The notes below the pieces were generated by a model, which saw only the letters and a list, made by a program, of their open reading frames with translations, was not told the DNA's origin and made no database searches. From positions 1 through 42,496 of the forward strand of contig CAJFOJ010000025.1 in the NCBI GenBank assembly GCA_904396495.1: a stretch of DNA of 42,496 nucleotides. Direction: 5' to 3'. This document shows, piece by piece, positions 16,061-23,233 of the stretch. This DNA is from an uncultured Oscillospiraceae bacterium. Lineage in GTDB: Bacteria; Bacillota; Clostridia; Oscillospirales; Ruminococcaceae. Position 1 is the first letter of the stretch. Every line of letters begins with the position of its first letter. A program made the translations under genes and the position numbers.

Positions 16061-17092
16061 ATGAAAAAAATTTATGGAATTGTCGTGATTGGCTGCGGCC
16101 ACATCGGCTTGGAGCATCTGGAAGCGGTGTATTTTCAGGATGATATCAAGCTGATCGGCACGGTAGATTTAAAAGAAGAAAACGCACGTTTTGCGGCAAA
16201 GAAGTTCGGAGCGCAATCCTTCAGCACCGACTATAAGGAATACCTCAGGCGGGACGACGTGGACATTGTCCTCATCGCCACCTATGCCAAAACCCATCTG
16301 CAAATTTTAAAGGACTGCCTGCAAGCGGGAAAACACGTCCTCTGCGAAAAGCCCATCGCCACCAACTTGGCGGACGGCAAGGCATTTTTTGAGGCGGCAA
16401 AGTCCTCCAAATGCAAAGTACTCGTCGCCCACGTTTTGCGCCACAACGCCACCTATCAAAAGGTGGCGGAGTTGATTCAAGGCGGTCTCATCGGAGAAAT
16501 CCGGCTTATCCGGATGGTGCAAAACCATCATGTCATGGACAAAAATCGATACGCCGCCCTGCTCCGTGACTGCCCACCCATCATCGACTGCGCTGTCCAC
16601 TACGTGGACGTAATTCGCTGGTTTACCGGGCTCGAAATCCGATCGGTTGGCGGGGTCGGCGCCCGCATCGGCGACATCGCGCCGGAAAACTCTTATAACT
16701 ACGGCATGATGACGATGAAACTCTCAAACGGCGGGGTCGCCTACTATGAGGCCGGATGGAGCGAAACCACCGCCTCCCAAAACTTAAAGGAGTTTATCGG
16801 AGACAAGGGCCGGCTGCGCATCACTCTCCAGTCAAACCGGATGTCCGACCAGGAGGAGGGCGATAGCATCGAGTGGTACGATAACGAATCCAAAAGCTAT
16901 CGGGTCATAAACAGTCCCAGCATCTATAAAAATATGTATGGCCAGCTGGAGTGCCTTATTCAAATGATTGAGGGAAAGTCCGGTTCCCCCACTATCGAAG
17001 ACGCTTACAAGGCCTTTTGCATCACCATTTTGGGCGACCGGGCCATCCGGGAACACAAGGTGCTCCCAGTGACGGAAGAAGATCTATATTGA
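16061..17092 (+). CDS. Gfo/Idh/MocA family NAD(P)-dependent oxidoreductase
   Basis: The 343-residue enzyme has the N-terminal Rossmann motif VVIGCGHIGLEHL (about 8-20), the family motif CEKPIATN (about 95-102) and the C-terminal substrate domain with DCAVHYVDVIRWF, where H is the usual catalytic histidine. Members oxidise or reduce sugars, inositols and related polyols; the substrate cannot be named here. The ATG at 16061 is chosen because the Rossmann fold begins right after it and AAAAAGGGCAGG lies upstream; the 20-codon extension in the same frame overlaps the promoter. It is a single-gene unit ended by the hairpin at 17094-17125. Confidence 0.92.
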   Translation: MKKIYGIVVIGCGHIGLEHLEAVYFQDDIKLIGTVDLKEENARFAAKKFGAQSFSTDYKEYLRRDDVDIVLIATYAKTHLQILKDCLQAGKHVLCEKPIATNLADGKAFFEAAKSSKCKVLVAHVLRHNATYQKVAELIQGGLIGEIRLIRMVQNHHVMDKNRYAALLRDCPPIIDCAVHYVDVIRWFTGLEIRSVGGVGARIGDIAPENSYNYGMMTMKLSNGGVAYYEAGWSETTASQNLKEFIGDKGRLRITLQSNRMSDQEEGDSIEWYDNESKSYRVINSPSIYKNMYGQLECLIQMIEGKSGSPTIEDAYKAFCITILGDRAIREHKVLPVTEEDLY

Positions 17093-17093
17093 T

Positions 17094-17125
17094 AAAAGCC
17101 TCTGCCTCAAGCAGGGGCTTTTTGA
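17094..17125 (+). terminator. Terminator after the oxidoreductase gene
   Basis: AAAAGCCTCTGC (17094-17105) pairs with GCAGGGGCTTTT (17111-17122) over a five-base loop and is followed by T residues; it begins one base after the TGA. Confidence 0.85.
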
Positions 17126-17154
17126 TTGACGATTTCCACCATCGATGTTATAAT
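17126..17154 (+). promoter_or_regulatory. Promoter for the leader ORF and methyltransferase
   Basis: TTGACG (17126-17131) and a perfect TATAAT (17149-17154) are 17 bases apart and overlap the end of the preceding terminator. Confidence 0.7.
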
Positions 17155-17187
17155 AAAAGCAAGTTTAATCATGAAAGGGTGATTTTT

Positions 17188-17241
17188 ATGAAAAAACTGT
17201 ATTTGCAGCCATTCAAACTAAGGAGGGACGCAAGCAGATGA
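17188..17241 (+). CDS. 17-residue leader peptide candidate
   Basis: ATG at 17188 has AAAGGGTGAT about 6 bases upstream, a strong site for so short a frame. The peptide is MKKLYLQPFKLRRDASR, ending TGA at 17239-17241. It contains K-L-R, the Lys/Arg-x-Lys/Arg pattern at which macrolide-bound ribosomes stall in some erm leader peptides, and tandem AGG AGG arginine codons. The stop codon overlaps an ATG (ATGA). The frame ends inside the GGAGGG/CCCTCC hairpin before the methyltransferase start. A regulatory role is inference; the ribosome site and codons are seen directly. Confidence 0.5.
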   Translation: MKKLYLQPFKLRRDASR

Positions 17242-17261
17242 CCCTCCGCGACAGATGGAGG
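17222..17261 (+). promoter_or_regulatory. Alternative helices controlling the methyltransferase site
   Basis: CCCTCC (17242-17247) can pair either with GGAGGG (17222-17227), which lies inside the leader ORF, or with the methyltransferase ribosome binding site GGAGG (17257-17261). Ribosome position on the leader ORF would decide which forms. This is typical of translational attenuators, but it is deduced from pairing only. Confidence 0.4.
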
Positions 17262-17268
17262 ATTCATT

Positions 17269-18054
17269 TTGGACAGAACTTTTATTGCAAAGCATTGGTA
17301 TGCTTATATTTACGAACAGATTGAAAATCAAACTTACGATGTGGATTTTTTGCTCAAAGTGCTGGGGAGAAATCCCCTAAACATTTTGGAAATCGGCTGC
17401 GGCAGCGGTAGAATCGCCGTCCCGCTTGCACAGGCCGGGCACTCCGTCACCGGGATGGATGCCGACGAGTACGCGTTGCTCCGATGTTATCGACGGGGGA
17501 TTCACTTACCCAATCTGCGGTGCGGCAAAGCCGATGTAATCAGGGACGATTGGAAAACCGGATTTGATGTGGTGGTAATTGCGGGAAATTTCCTCATCAA
17601 CATTGAATCGGATATGGATTACCGGCAAGCACAGCGACGTTTCATGCAAAAAGCGTCGGGAGCTCTTTTACCGGGCGGGCATCTGTATCTGGATTTCGAT
17701 TTGTCCCCCAACCCTTCCGCCGTGTTCAACGAACTTCGGGAAAGCAGTTATTTTTCCGGCACCGACGACCTAGGCACCTATGGAAAAACGGTCTCTTACG
17801 GATGGGTATATGATCCTGCCACCCAAATTTGTGTCTGCGCCGCACACTGGGAAATCACAACAAGCAGCGGAGAGTCTTTTATTGTCCCGGACAATCGATA
17901 CAAGCACATTCCTACACAGGAAGAGGTCTACAGCTGGCTGGCGGAAGCAGGCTTTTCCATTGAAAGGACCTATATGAATTACACCGATCAGCCGTTAACG
18001 AACCCAATCGCCCCAGAGACCTGGCGGGCGACTATTTGGGCAAAAAAAGAATAG
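17269..18054 (+). CDS. Class I SAM-dependent methyltransferase
   Basis: The 261-residue enzyme has motif I ILEIGCGSGRIAVPLA (about 43-58), motif II-like GMDADEYAL, and motif post-I region FDVVVIAGNFL (about 98-108), all typical of class I methyltransferases using S-adenosylmethionine. It lacks the features of Erm rRNA N6-adenine enzymes (N-x-P-Y), so the substrate is unknown and could be small-molecule or RNA. The start is TTG at 17269, supported by GGAGG 7 bases upstream. It is preceded by a translated-looking 17-codon ORF and by alternative RNA helices that can cover the ribosome site, and ends in a bidirectional terminator. Confidence 0.85.
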   Translation: MDRTFIAKHWYAYIYEQIENQTYDVDFLLKVLGRNPLNILEIGCGSGRIAVPLAQAGHSVTGMDADEYALLRCYRRGIHLPNLRCGKADVIRDDWKTGFDVVVIAGNFLINIESDMDYRQAQRRFMQKASGALLPGGHLYLDFDLSPNPSAVFNELRESSYFSGTDDLGTYGKTVSYGWVYDPATQICVCAAHWEITTSSGESFIVPDNRYKHIPTQEEVYSWLAEAGFSIERTYMNYTDQPLTNPIAPETWRATIWAKKE

Positions 18055-18058
18055 TTGC

Positions 18059-18089
18059 AAAAAGCAGGGCTAACATCGCCCTGCTTTTT
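18059..18089. terminator. Bidirectional terminator
   Basis: AAAAAGCAGGGC (18059-18070) pairs with GCCCTGCTTTTT (18078-18089). It lies between converging genes and has a U-tract in both directions. Confidence 0.9.
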
Positions 18090-18102
18090 CCTTCTAAACC
18101 TG

Positions 18103-18324
18103 TTATCGGAAATAGATCCGTTTGACACTGATGGGCTGCCCCAGAGGAAGCCCGGACATAAGCTTGCAGTTTTCCCCGCATTCTTTTTCTTTGAGACAGC
18201 GGTGCTCGCTGCTGCCGTCCTCCTTGTGCAATACCTCAAACCCCACGTTTTCCCCCCGATTTAGGCAGTACCGCACTTCGAAATTTTTGTAGCTGTACAA
18301 TGAAAAATCCTCCTTCTTCTCCAT
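18103..18324 (-). CDS. Small hypothetical protein, 73 residues
   Basis: From the ATG at 18324 the product is about 73 residues, beginning MEKKEDFSLYSYKNFEVRYC and ending VKRIYFR. It has four cysteines (around C20, and CLKEKECGENCK at about 48-59), a spacing that could bind metal. AAGGAAC lies about 14 bases before the ATG, rather far. A bidirectional terminator follows directly. No signal peptide or membrane segment. I do not recognise the family. A TATAAT-like box lies about 25 bases upstream of the start, but without a clear partner box. Confidence 0.6.
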   Translation of the reverse strand: MEKKEDFSLYSYKNFEVRYCLNRGENVGFEVLHKEDGSSEHRCLKEKECGENCKLMSGLPLGQPISVKRIYFR

Positions 18325-18503
18325 GGCGAGTATTTTTGTTCCTTCTATATTTATTATACGCAACCCAAAAGGTAAAAAAACGTCATTCCTGTCGAGGCAT
18401 CCGTATATTTTCAGAATAATTTCCAATCCTTTCCTCATACACTGTTATACCCGAAATAAAATGCCCGAATTGGGGCGGCATGGAGCAAACAGGAGGTATC
18501 AGA

Positions 18504-18770
18504 ATGGAACTTGTGCTGAAAAATTTGGTAGAATCTACTTTGATGAAGTTTAAAAAACCGGTCCGGGATGAAAAACAACAATTGAGCGACGATATCAAAG
18601 ACATTAAACTGAGGCTGGATGCCGCGAGAAGTCGCTTCGAGTTCGCAAGCGACGACGCGGACATCGAATCGAGCATCTATGAAATGGAATCGCTGACCGT
18701 CCAGTACCGGCATTTGTTGAGGCGGGCGCGGGAGCTAAACCTCACCTGCGACCCCATCGAAAATTGGTAA
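18504..18770 (+). CDS. DUF2508 (YaaL-like) protein
   Basis: The 88-residue helical protein ends with the pattern FEFASDDADIESSIYEMESL then YRHLLRRARE, which matches DUF2508/YaaL proteins of Firmicutes, a small cytoplasmic family of unknown role often found near recR or sigma factor processing genes. AGGAGG lies 8 bases before the ATG. It is not obviously in an operon: the next gene has its own promoter-like sequence at 18779-18806 starting just after the stop. Moderate certainty on the family, high on it being a gene. Confidence 0.8.
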   Translation: MELVLKNLVESTLMKFKKPVRDEKQQLSDDIKDIKLRLDAARSRFEFASDDADIESSIYEMESLTVQYRHLLRRARELNLTCDPIENW

Positions 18771-18778
18771 GAAAGCTC

Positions 18779-18806
18779 TTGCAAATAGCGGGGAAAGCGG
18801 TATAAT
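18779..18806 (+). promoter_or_regulatory. Promoter for the MNT/HEPN pair
   Basis: TTGCAA (18779-18784) and TATAAT (18801-18806) are 16 bases apart. The leader to the ATG at 19010 would be about 195 bases and carries no gene I can support. Confidence 0.55.
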
Positions 18807-19009
18807 AAACGTAACGGCAAGTGGCCTTTGAAGCAGGTTTGGCCCTATTTCATACGGCTTTTCAAAAATCAAAGGCGTTCATCATGGCGTTTATTGGAAT
18901 AGACATCCGGATACAGCAGGCTACCTATCCCCGTCGGGCCCTTTCTCGTTATAGAGGGAGGATTTTGGCGTTGTCTGCAAACCCGGTTTCCCGAAAGGAT
19001 GAGATAATC

Positions 19010-19324
19010 ATGCAGCTCAACCGCTATATGCAGCAGTTGGTGGACGATATCGCAGAGCTTTGTTCCCCGGAGAAGATTTACCTGTTCAGTGCCAAGGTAA
19101 ACCTGCGCGGGGAAGTGACGAGTTTTAAGCTCTGCGTCGTTGCCGACACAGAAGACAAGGCTCAGTTGGAACAAAGGATTTATCTGAGCTTAGACTGCGA
19201 ACTGCCTTACGACGTGGTTATTTACACCGTTGGGGAATGGACTGCCTTTATGAAAAACCCCTTGTCCTTTGCCCATTCCATTGCGGAGAAAGGATGGAAG
19301 GTCTATGACAAGGCATCGCAGTAA
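19010..19324 (+). CDS. MNT-like (nucleotidyltransferase-fold) protein, apparently inactive
   Basis: The 104-residue protein starts MQLNRYMQQLVDDIAELCSP and follows the plan of minimal nucleotidyltransferases: a strand EKIYLFSAK at the position of the usual GSxARG motif, then SFKLCVVAD where DxD metal ligands are expected, then YDVVIYTVGEW and the helix SFAHSIAEKGWKVYD. Neither the GS pair nor the DxD acidic pair is present, so catalysis is unlikely. I chose the ATG at 19010 (AAAGGA about 8 bases upstream); the frame extends 63 codons upstream but through leader-like sequence. Its end overlaps the HEPN gene by 20 bases, the usual arrangement of MNT/HEPN pairs. Confidence 0.72.
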   Translation: MQLNRYMQQLVDDIAELCSPEKIYLFSAKVNLRGEVTSFKLCVVADTEDKAQLEQRIYLSLDCELPYDVVIYTVGEWTAFMKNPLSFAHSIAEKGWKVYDKASQ

Positions 19325-19745
19325 CCCCGAAGACAGCCGGCACTTCGGCGACTGGGTCAACGCCGCTTATGACGACCTGCGGGCGGCCAAGCTTTTGCTG
19401 GAGGACAACACCTTAAACAACTGCACCGCCTTCCACTGCCAGCAATGTGCCGAAAAAGCCCTGAAAAGCTTTATCCTCTATAAAACCCACCAGACGGTGG
19501 ACGGGCACAACCTGACCTGGCTTTGCCGCCGCGCAGCAGGGCTGGATGAAAGTTTTCAACAGTGGCTTTCGGAGAGTGCCACTCTAAACCGGTACTACAT
19601 TGAGACCCGGTACCCTACCGATATTCCCACCGAGATCTCCGACGCTACTGTCTACCGGCTTTACAAGCTGACCGAGGAAATGTTTTACTACGTCACCGAC
19701 GAGGTGGGGCTCACCGACCGGCTGGACGAGTTGGAAGCCTATTAA
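19305..19745 (+). CDS. HEPN domain protein
   Basis: The 146-residue helical protein has the HEPN pattern: WVNAAYDDLRAAKLLLE, then AFHCQQCAEKALKSFI (about 43-58), a GHNLTWL segment, and YYIETRYPTDIP near residue 101. HEPN proteins with this FHCQQ..EKALK pattern are partners of MNT proteins; some are RNases and toxins, others act in nucleotide or metabolic modules. The classical RNase motif R-x4-6-H is not obvious. The ATG at 19305 lies inside the end of the MNT gene, with AAAGGATGGAAGG upstream. It could equally be part of a non-toxic housekeeping pair. Confidence 0.85.
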   Translation: MTRHRSNPEDSRHFGDWVNAAYDDLRAAKLLLEDNTLNNCTAFHCQQCAEKALKSFILYKTHQTVDGHNLTWLCRRAAGLDESFQQWLSESATLNRYYIETRYPTDIPTEISDATVYRLYKLTEEMFYYVTDEVGLTDRLDELEAY

Positions 19746-19764
19746 ATACATAAGGGAACGGATT

Positions 19765-20484
19765 ATGGAAAATTTTACTCTCAACTGCTGGGACAAAACC
19801 GATTATGAGGCCCTGACTGCCCATCTTTTGTCGATGAAAGACCCGGCCTACAAAGGGTTTCATCAAAAGCTCATCCCTGACGTCACAAACTTCATCGGTG
19901 TCCGCACTCCTCAGGTAAAAGCCCTTGCCAAAGAGATCGCCAAAGGGGATGTGGAGAGCTTTTTGCATGTTAGCCGAAATGACTACTATGAGCAGGTCAT
20001 GCTGGAAGGGCTGGTCATTGGGGCTGCAAAATGCAATTTTGACGTTTTTTGGGAGCGGGTCTTTTCCTTTGTCCCGAAAATTGACAACTGGGCCGTCAAC
20101 GACAGCTTTTGCGCCGCTGCTAAAATGGTGGGAAAACACCTGAAAGAAAGCCTGCCCAAAGTGGACGAGCTGCTGAAAAGCGGCGACCCTTGGCGTGTCC
20201 GGGCAGGACTGATTCTGCTTTTGGACTACTACGTCAAAGAGGAGTGGATCGACGGGGTCCTGAGCCGTTGCGCCATTCCCTACCCCGACCACTATTACGT
20301 CAAAATGGGGATTGCCTGGCTGTTGTCGGTCTGTTATGTGAAGTTTGAGGACAAAACGATGGATTTTTTGCGGGACTGTCCCCTGGACAACTTCACCTAC
20401 AACAAGGCGCTGCAAAAAATGATTGAGTCCAATCGGGTTTCCAAGGAGAAAAAAGATGAACTCCGGAAAAGAAAACGGTTTTAA
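19765..20484 (+). CDS. DNA alkylation repair protein, AlkD-like
   Basis: The 239-residue protein consists of HEAT-like helical repeats and shows the family landmarks FIGVRTPQVKALAK, DNWAVNDSFC and DPWRVRAGLILLLDYYV, followed by YYVKMGIAWLLSVCYV. AlkD-type glycosylases excise bulky N3- and N7-alkylated bases without base flipping; related proteins may lack activity. It ends in a basic tail (KKDELRKRKRF). AAGGGAACGG precedes the ATG. It begins 19 bases after the HEPN gene, so the three genes from 19010 may be co-transcribed, but no functional link is known. Confidence 0.9.
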   Translation: MENFTLNCWDKTDYEALTAHLLSMKDPAYKGFHQKLIPDVTNFIGVRTPQVKALAKEIAKGDVESFLHVSRNDYYEQVMLEGLVIGAAKCNFDVFWERVFSFVPKIDNWAVNDSFCAAAKMVGKHLKESLPKVDELLKSGDPWRVRAGLILLLDYYVKEEWIDGVLSRCAIPYPDHYYVKMGIAWLLSVCYVKFEDKTMDFLRDCPLDNFTYNKALQKMIESNRVSKEKKDELRKRKRF

Positions 20485-20634
20485 AAAAGACTTCTTTCGT
20501 TTAGAATTGATGCGGATGTTAGCTGTATCACAAGCAGGGAAATTTACCTCCTTTTTTGGTTGAAAAGGCCTCCATTGTCTCCCCATCTCCCCCGGGGAGG
20601 ACAGAGCGTCCCCATCATTTCCATTGTGTAAACC

Positions 20635-20662
20635 TTGACAAAAGACATCAAAATGTTATAAT
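20635..20662 (+). promoter_or_regulatory. Promoter for ferritin
   Basis: TTGACA (20635-20640) and TATAAT (20657-20662) are 16 bases apart, about 45 bases before the ATG. I see no clear Fur or PerR box. Confidence 0.7.
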
Positions 20663-20708
20663 AATTGCATCATATCTAGAATAATTCAAAAAACAGGAGG
20701 GGATTTTT

Positions 20709-21218
20709 ATGAACCAAAAGGTTTCAGCTTTATTAAACGATCAAATCAACAAGGAGCTCTACTCTGCATACCTCTATCTGGACATGGCCAATTTCTACAC
20801 CACCAAAGGTTTGGACGGCTTTGCCAACTGGTACGAAATTCAGGCTAAGGAAGAGCAGGATCATGCCATGCTGATTTACCAGTTTTTACACAATAACAAC
20901 GAGACCGTCACGCTGGAAGCGGTGGCCAAGCCCGATAAGATCTACAAAGAATTGATGGACCCGCTCACCGCGGCGTTGGAGCACGAGAAATACGTGACTT
21001 CCCTCATCAATAACATCTATGGGGAGGCCCAGGCGGACAACGACTTCCGCACTGTCCAGTTTTTGGACTGGTTTGTCAAAGAACAGGGTGAGGAGGAGAA
21101 AAACTCCACCGACCTCATCACCAAAATGGAGCTGTTTGGCGGCGACGCAAAGGGTCTCTACATGCTCAACAGCGAGCTGGCCGGCAGAGTCTACTCCGCT
21201 CCATCCTTGACCCTGTAG
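20709..21218 (+). CDS. Non-heme ferritin
   Basis: The 169-residue protein is a typical bacterial ferritin of the Ftn type: four-helix bundle with the ferroxidase ligands in NKELYSAYLYLDM (E16), WYEIQAKEEQDHAML (E48-H52), and EQGEEEKN. It oxidises Fe2+ and stores Fe3+ in a 24-subunit shell. AGGAGGGG lies about 6 bases before the ATG, giving a very strong start. Own promoter upstream and a strong terminator (21259-21293) downstream make it a single-gene unit. Confidence 0.95.
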   Translation: MNQKVSALLNDQINKELYSAYLYLDMANFYTTKGLDGFANWYEIQAKEEQDHAMLIYQFLHNNNETVTLEAVAKPDKIYKELMDPLTAALEHEKYVTSLINNIYGEAQADNDFRTVQFLDWFVKEQGEEEKNSTDLITKMELFGGDAKGLYMLNSELAGRVYSAPSLTL

Positions 21219-21258
21219 CAGAGGCCTTGTGTCGATAGACTCCACACATTAAGATACC

Positions 21259-21293
21259 AAAACCCCGGAAACGTTTGCCGTTTCCGGGGTTTT
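21259..21293. terminator. Bidirectional terminator after ferritin and eda
   Basis: A 15-bp perfect stem (21259-21273 with 21279-21293) around TTTGC carries A and T tracts at its ends and lies between converging genes. Confidence 0.9.
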
Positions 21294-21319
21294 CGCACTG
21301 TTAGCAAAGAATTCCCGAT

Positions 21320-21937
21320 CTATAAGCTTTTCCGGACCAATTCCCGCACATGCTGGGCTGCTTCTTCCCAGCGATCCTCCTGTACAAGCTCTTTTGGAAT
21401 CAGCTTGCCACCGATTCCTACGCCCACAAAGCCGTGGTCGAAAAATTGGCGGATGTTGTCTGCGCCGACGCCGCCCACCGCTACATAGCTGGTGTCATCG
21501 AAGGGCCCCTGCAGGCTCTTGATGTAAGACAGGGGCAGATCCCCCGCCGGGAAAAGCTTCAAGGTGCGGAAGCCCCAATTGACGCAAATGGACACGTCGG
21601 AAGGGGTCATCACCCCCGGCAGCAGGGGGATTTCGTGCTTGCGGCAAAATTCCAAAACGGGCTGATCTGCCGATGGGCTCAGCATGAATTCCGCCCCTAC
21701 GCTGACCGCATTACAGGCCCGTTCCACGCTGATGACGGTGCCGGCCCCCACTGTCACCTCATCCCCAAAGTGATGGCGGATCAGCTTGATTTGTCGAAGG
21801 GCGTCTTTGGAGTTGAGCGCCACCTCAAAGGCGTGGATTCCCCCTTGGTGAGCCGCTTCCACATAGCGGATAGTCTTATCCAAGGGAAGGTTTCGCAAAA
21901 TAGCGATAATGGGGTTATTCTTGATGATCTGTTCCAC
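21320..21937 (-). CDS. eda: KDPG/KHG aldolase
   Basis: The 205-residue TIM-barrel aldolase has the Schiff-base lysine in TLKLFPAG (K127), the conserved glutamate in HAFEVALNS (E38), and the phosphate-binding GTVIS, VAVGGVGADN and VGIGGKL loops. It splits 2-keto-3-deoxy-6-phosphogluconate to pyruvate and glyceraldehyde-3-phosphate. The start is GTG at 21937 with AGGAGG 8 bases upstream. It follows the KDG kinase by 20 bases, so the pair converts 2-keto-3-deoxygluconate, as arises from hexuronates or pectin, to central metabolites. The dehydratase and isomerase steps are not in this window. Confidence 0.94.
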   Translation of the reverse strand: MEQIIKNNPIIAILRNLPLDKTIRYVEAAHQGGIHAFEVALNSKDALRQIKLIRHHFGDEVTVGAGTVISVERACNAVSVGAEFMLSPSADQPVLEFCRKHEIPLLPGVMTPSDVSICVNWGFRTLKLFPAGDLPLSYIKSLQGPFDDTSYVAVGGVGADNIRQFFDHGFVGVGIGGKLIPKELVQEDRWEEAAQHVRELVRKSL

Positions 21938-21957
21938 AACTTAAACCTCCTAGTTGT

Positions 21958-22908
21958 CTACCGGTAAACCGTCTTGCCGCGGTGAAAGGCCCTATCCATC
22001 TCCTGCCGGGAAGGCTGGCCCTCCATATCACCAAGGCTCTCGGTCGCCAGCGCGCCGCCGACCGCACCCATCTCCCCGCAGGTTTTGACGTTCTGTCCCT
22101 CCAAAACCCCTGCCAAAAAAGCAGCGTTGAAGGAATCCCCCGCCCCGACCGGGTCGACGCAGTGGCAGGGGTAGGGGGCGATCTGGTGGATTTCCTCCCG
22201 GGTGGCCACCCAGGCGCCTCTCGCCCCGTCCTTGAGGGCGGCAATTTCCACCCTACCCGACGTAAAGAGCTTGTCAAATACCTCCTGAGGCTTGTCCGCC
22301 TTTAGCAACAGCCCCGCCTCGTCTAGCCCGGCTAAAACGATCTGAGATTGGAGCATCATCTCCCGGATCATGACGGAATGGTCGTTATTCCCCCACAGCT
22401 TGTAGCGGATGTTGGGGTCAAAGCTCAATTTGACCCCGTTTTTTTTCGCCAGCTCCATAGCCCGATAGGTCGCCTGCTTGCAGTTCTCACTCAACACCGG
22501 AGTAATCCCTGTAAAGTGGAAAATTTTCGCGGTTTTCAGGTACTCCTCCTCCACGTCCTCCGGTCCCGCAAAGGAACAAGCGGAACCATCCCGATAATAG
22601 TAGACCTTGGTTTCGTTTTGGCCGTGAATTTCTTTTACCATGAGGCCGGTCCGGTGCTCCGGGTCCATTGCGACGTGGGAGGTGTCCACTCCCTCTGCCC
22701 GAACTGCGTTTAACACAAACTGTCCCAGTTCGTCTTCTCCCAGGCGGCTGAGCCACCCCGCTGAATGCCCCAGCTTTTGAAGCCCAATGGCGGTGTTGCT
22801 CTCCGCACCTGCCGCCCGGAGCTCAAAGTCCCGCAGATAACGCAGCGGCCCCGCCGATTTCGGGGAAAATAACGCCATCGTCTCCCCGAAGGTGATGATT
22901 TCCGGCAA
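21958..22908 (-). CDS. kdgK: 2-keto-3-deoxygluconate kinase (PfkB family)
   Basis: The 316-residue ribokinase-type enzyme starts PEIITFGETMALFSP and has AAGAESNTAIGLQKLG (first PfkB signature) and DPVGAGDSFNAAF (second signature, catalytic Asp about 258). It phosphorylates 2-keto-3-deoxygluconate, supported by the adjacent eda. The start is TTG at 22908: AAGGAGGAGAG lies 4-9 bases before it, and the frame's ATG 23 codons upstream has no site and would add a basic tail untypical of the family. Promoter at 23046-23074; the leader is about 130 bases. Confidence 0.9.
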   Translation of the reverse strand: MPEIITFGETMALFSPKSAGPLRYLRDFELRAAGAESNTAIGLQKLGHSAGWLSRLGEDELGQFVLNAVRAEGVDTSHVAMDPEHRTGLMVKEIHGQNETKVYYYRDGSACSFAGPEDVEEEYLKTAKIFHFTGITPVLSENCKQATYRAMELAKKNGVKLSFDPNIRYKLWGNNDHSVMIREMMLQSQIVLAGLDEAGLLLKADKPQEVFDKLFTSGRVEIAALKDGARGAWVATREEIHQIAPYPCHCVDPVGAGDSFNAAFLAGVLEGQNVKTCGEMGAVGGALATESLGDMEGQPSRQEMDRAFHRGKTVYR

Positions 22909-23045
22909 TGCTCTCTCCTCCTTATCACGCTGATGGACAAGCCGAACCCTGCCTCTCAGGCTTCTGTTATCTGTCACAGGTCAAGGGTAGACCGGCCGTT
23001 TCCATTCCAAATCCCGTCTTTCCTTTTAATGAAAAAATCAATTTT

Positions 23046-23074
23046 ATCATACTGCCTCTTATTTCTATTGTCAA
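23046..23074 (-). promoter_or_regulatory. Promoter of the kdgK-eda operon
   Basis: On the minus strand TTGACA (23074-23069) and TATGAT (23051-23046) are 17 bases apart. No clear KdgR-type palindrome was recognised. The rest of 22909-23192 shows no further gene. Confidence 0.75.
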
Positions 23075-23192
23075 GGAGATTATTTTGGAGCCTTAAAGAA
23101 ACGGTTTCCATTTTTCGGGATCAAAAGAAAACACCATAGGTTTTGGAAAGATTAAGGTAAATTGAATGAAAATAAATTTACTTTTGATGAGG

Positions 23193-23229
23193 AAAACCGG
23201 TAGAATCTTGTAGGGATTCTACCGGTTTT
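23193..23229 (-). terminator. Terminator after the cell-wall-binding protein
   Basis: AAAACCGGTAGAATC (23193-23207) pairs perfectly with 23215-23229; a T-tract follows on the minus strand. Confidence 0.85.
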
Positions 23230-23233
23230 AAAT

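Noticed and set aside
17238..17324. 28-codon frame starting ATG 17238 with GGAGGG upstream
   Set aside because: It overlaps the methyltransferase start in another frame and has no protein-like features; GGAGGG is better explained as part of the hairpin.
17269..18054. Erm-type rRNA methyltransferase
   Set aside because: The N-x-P-Y/F catalytic motif of adenine-N6 enzymes is absent; only a general class I methyltransferase can be supported.
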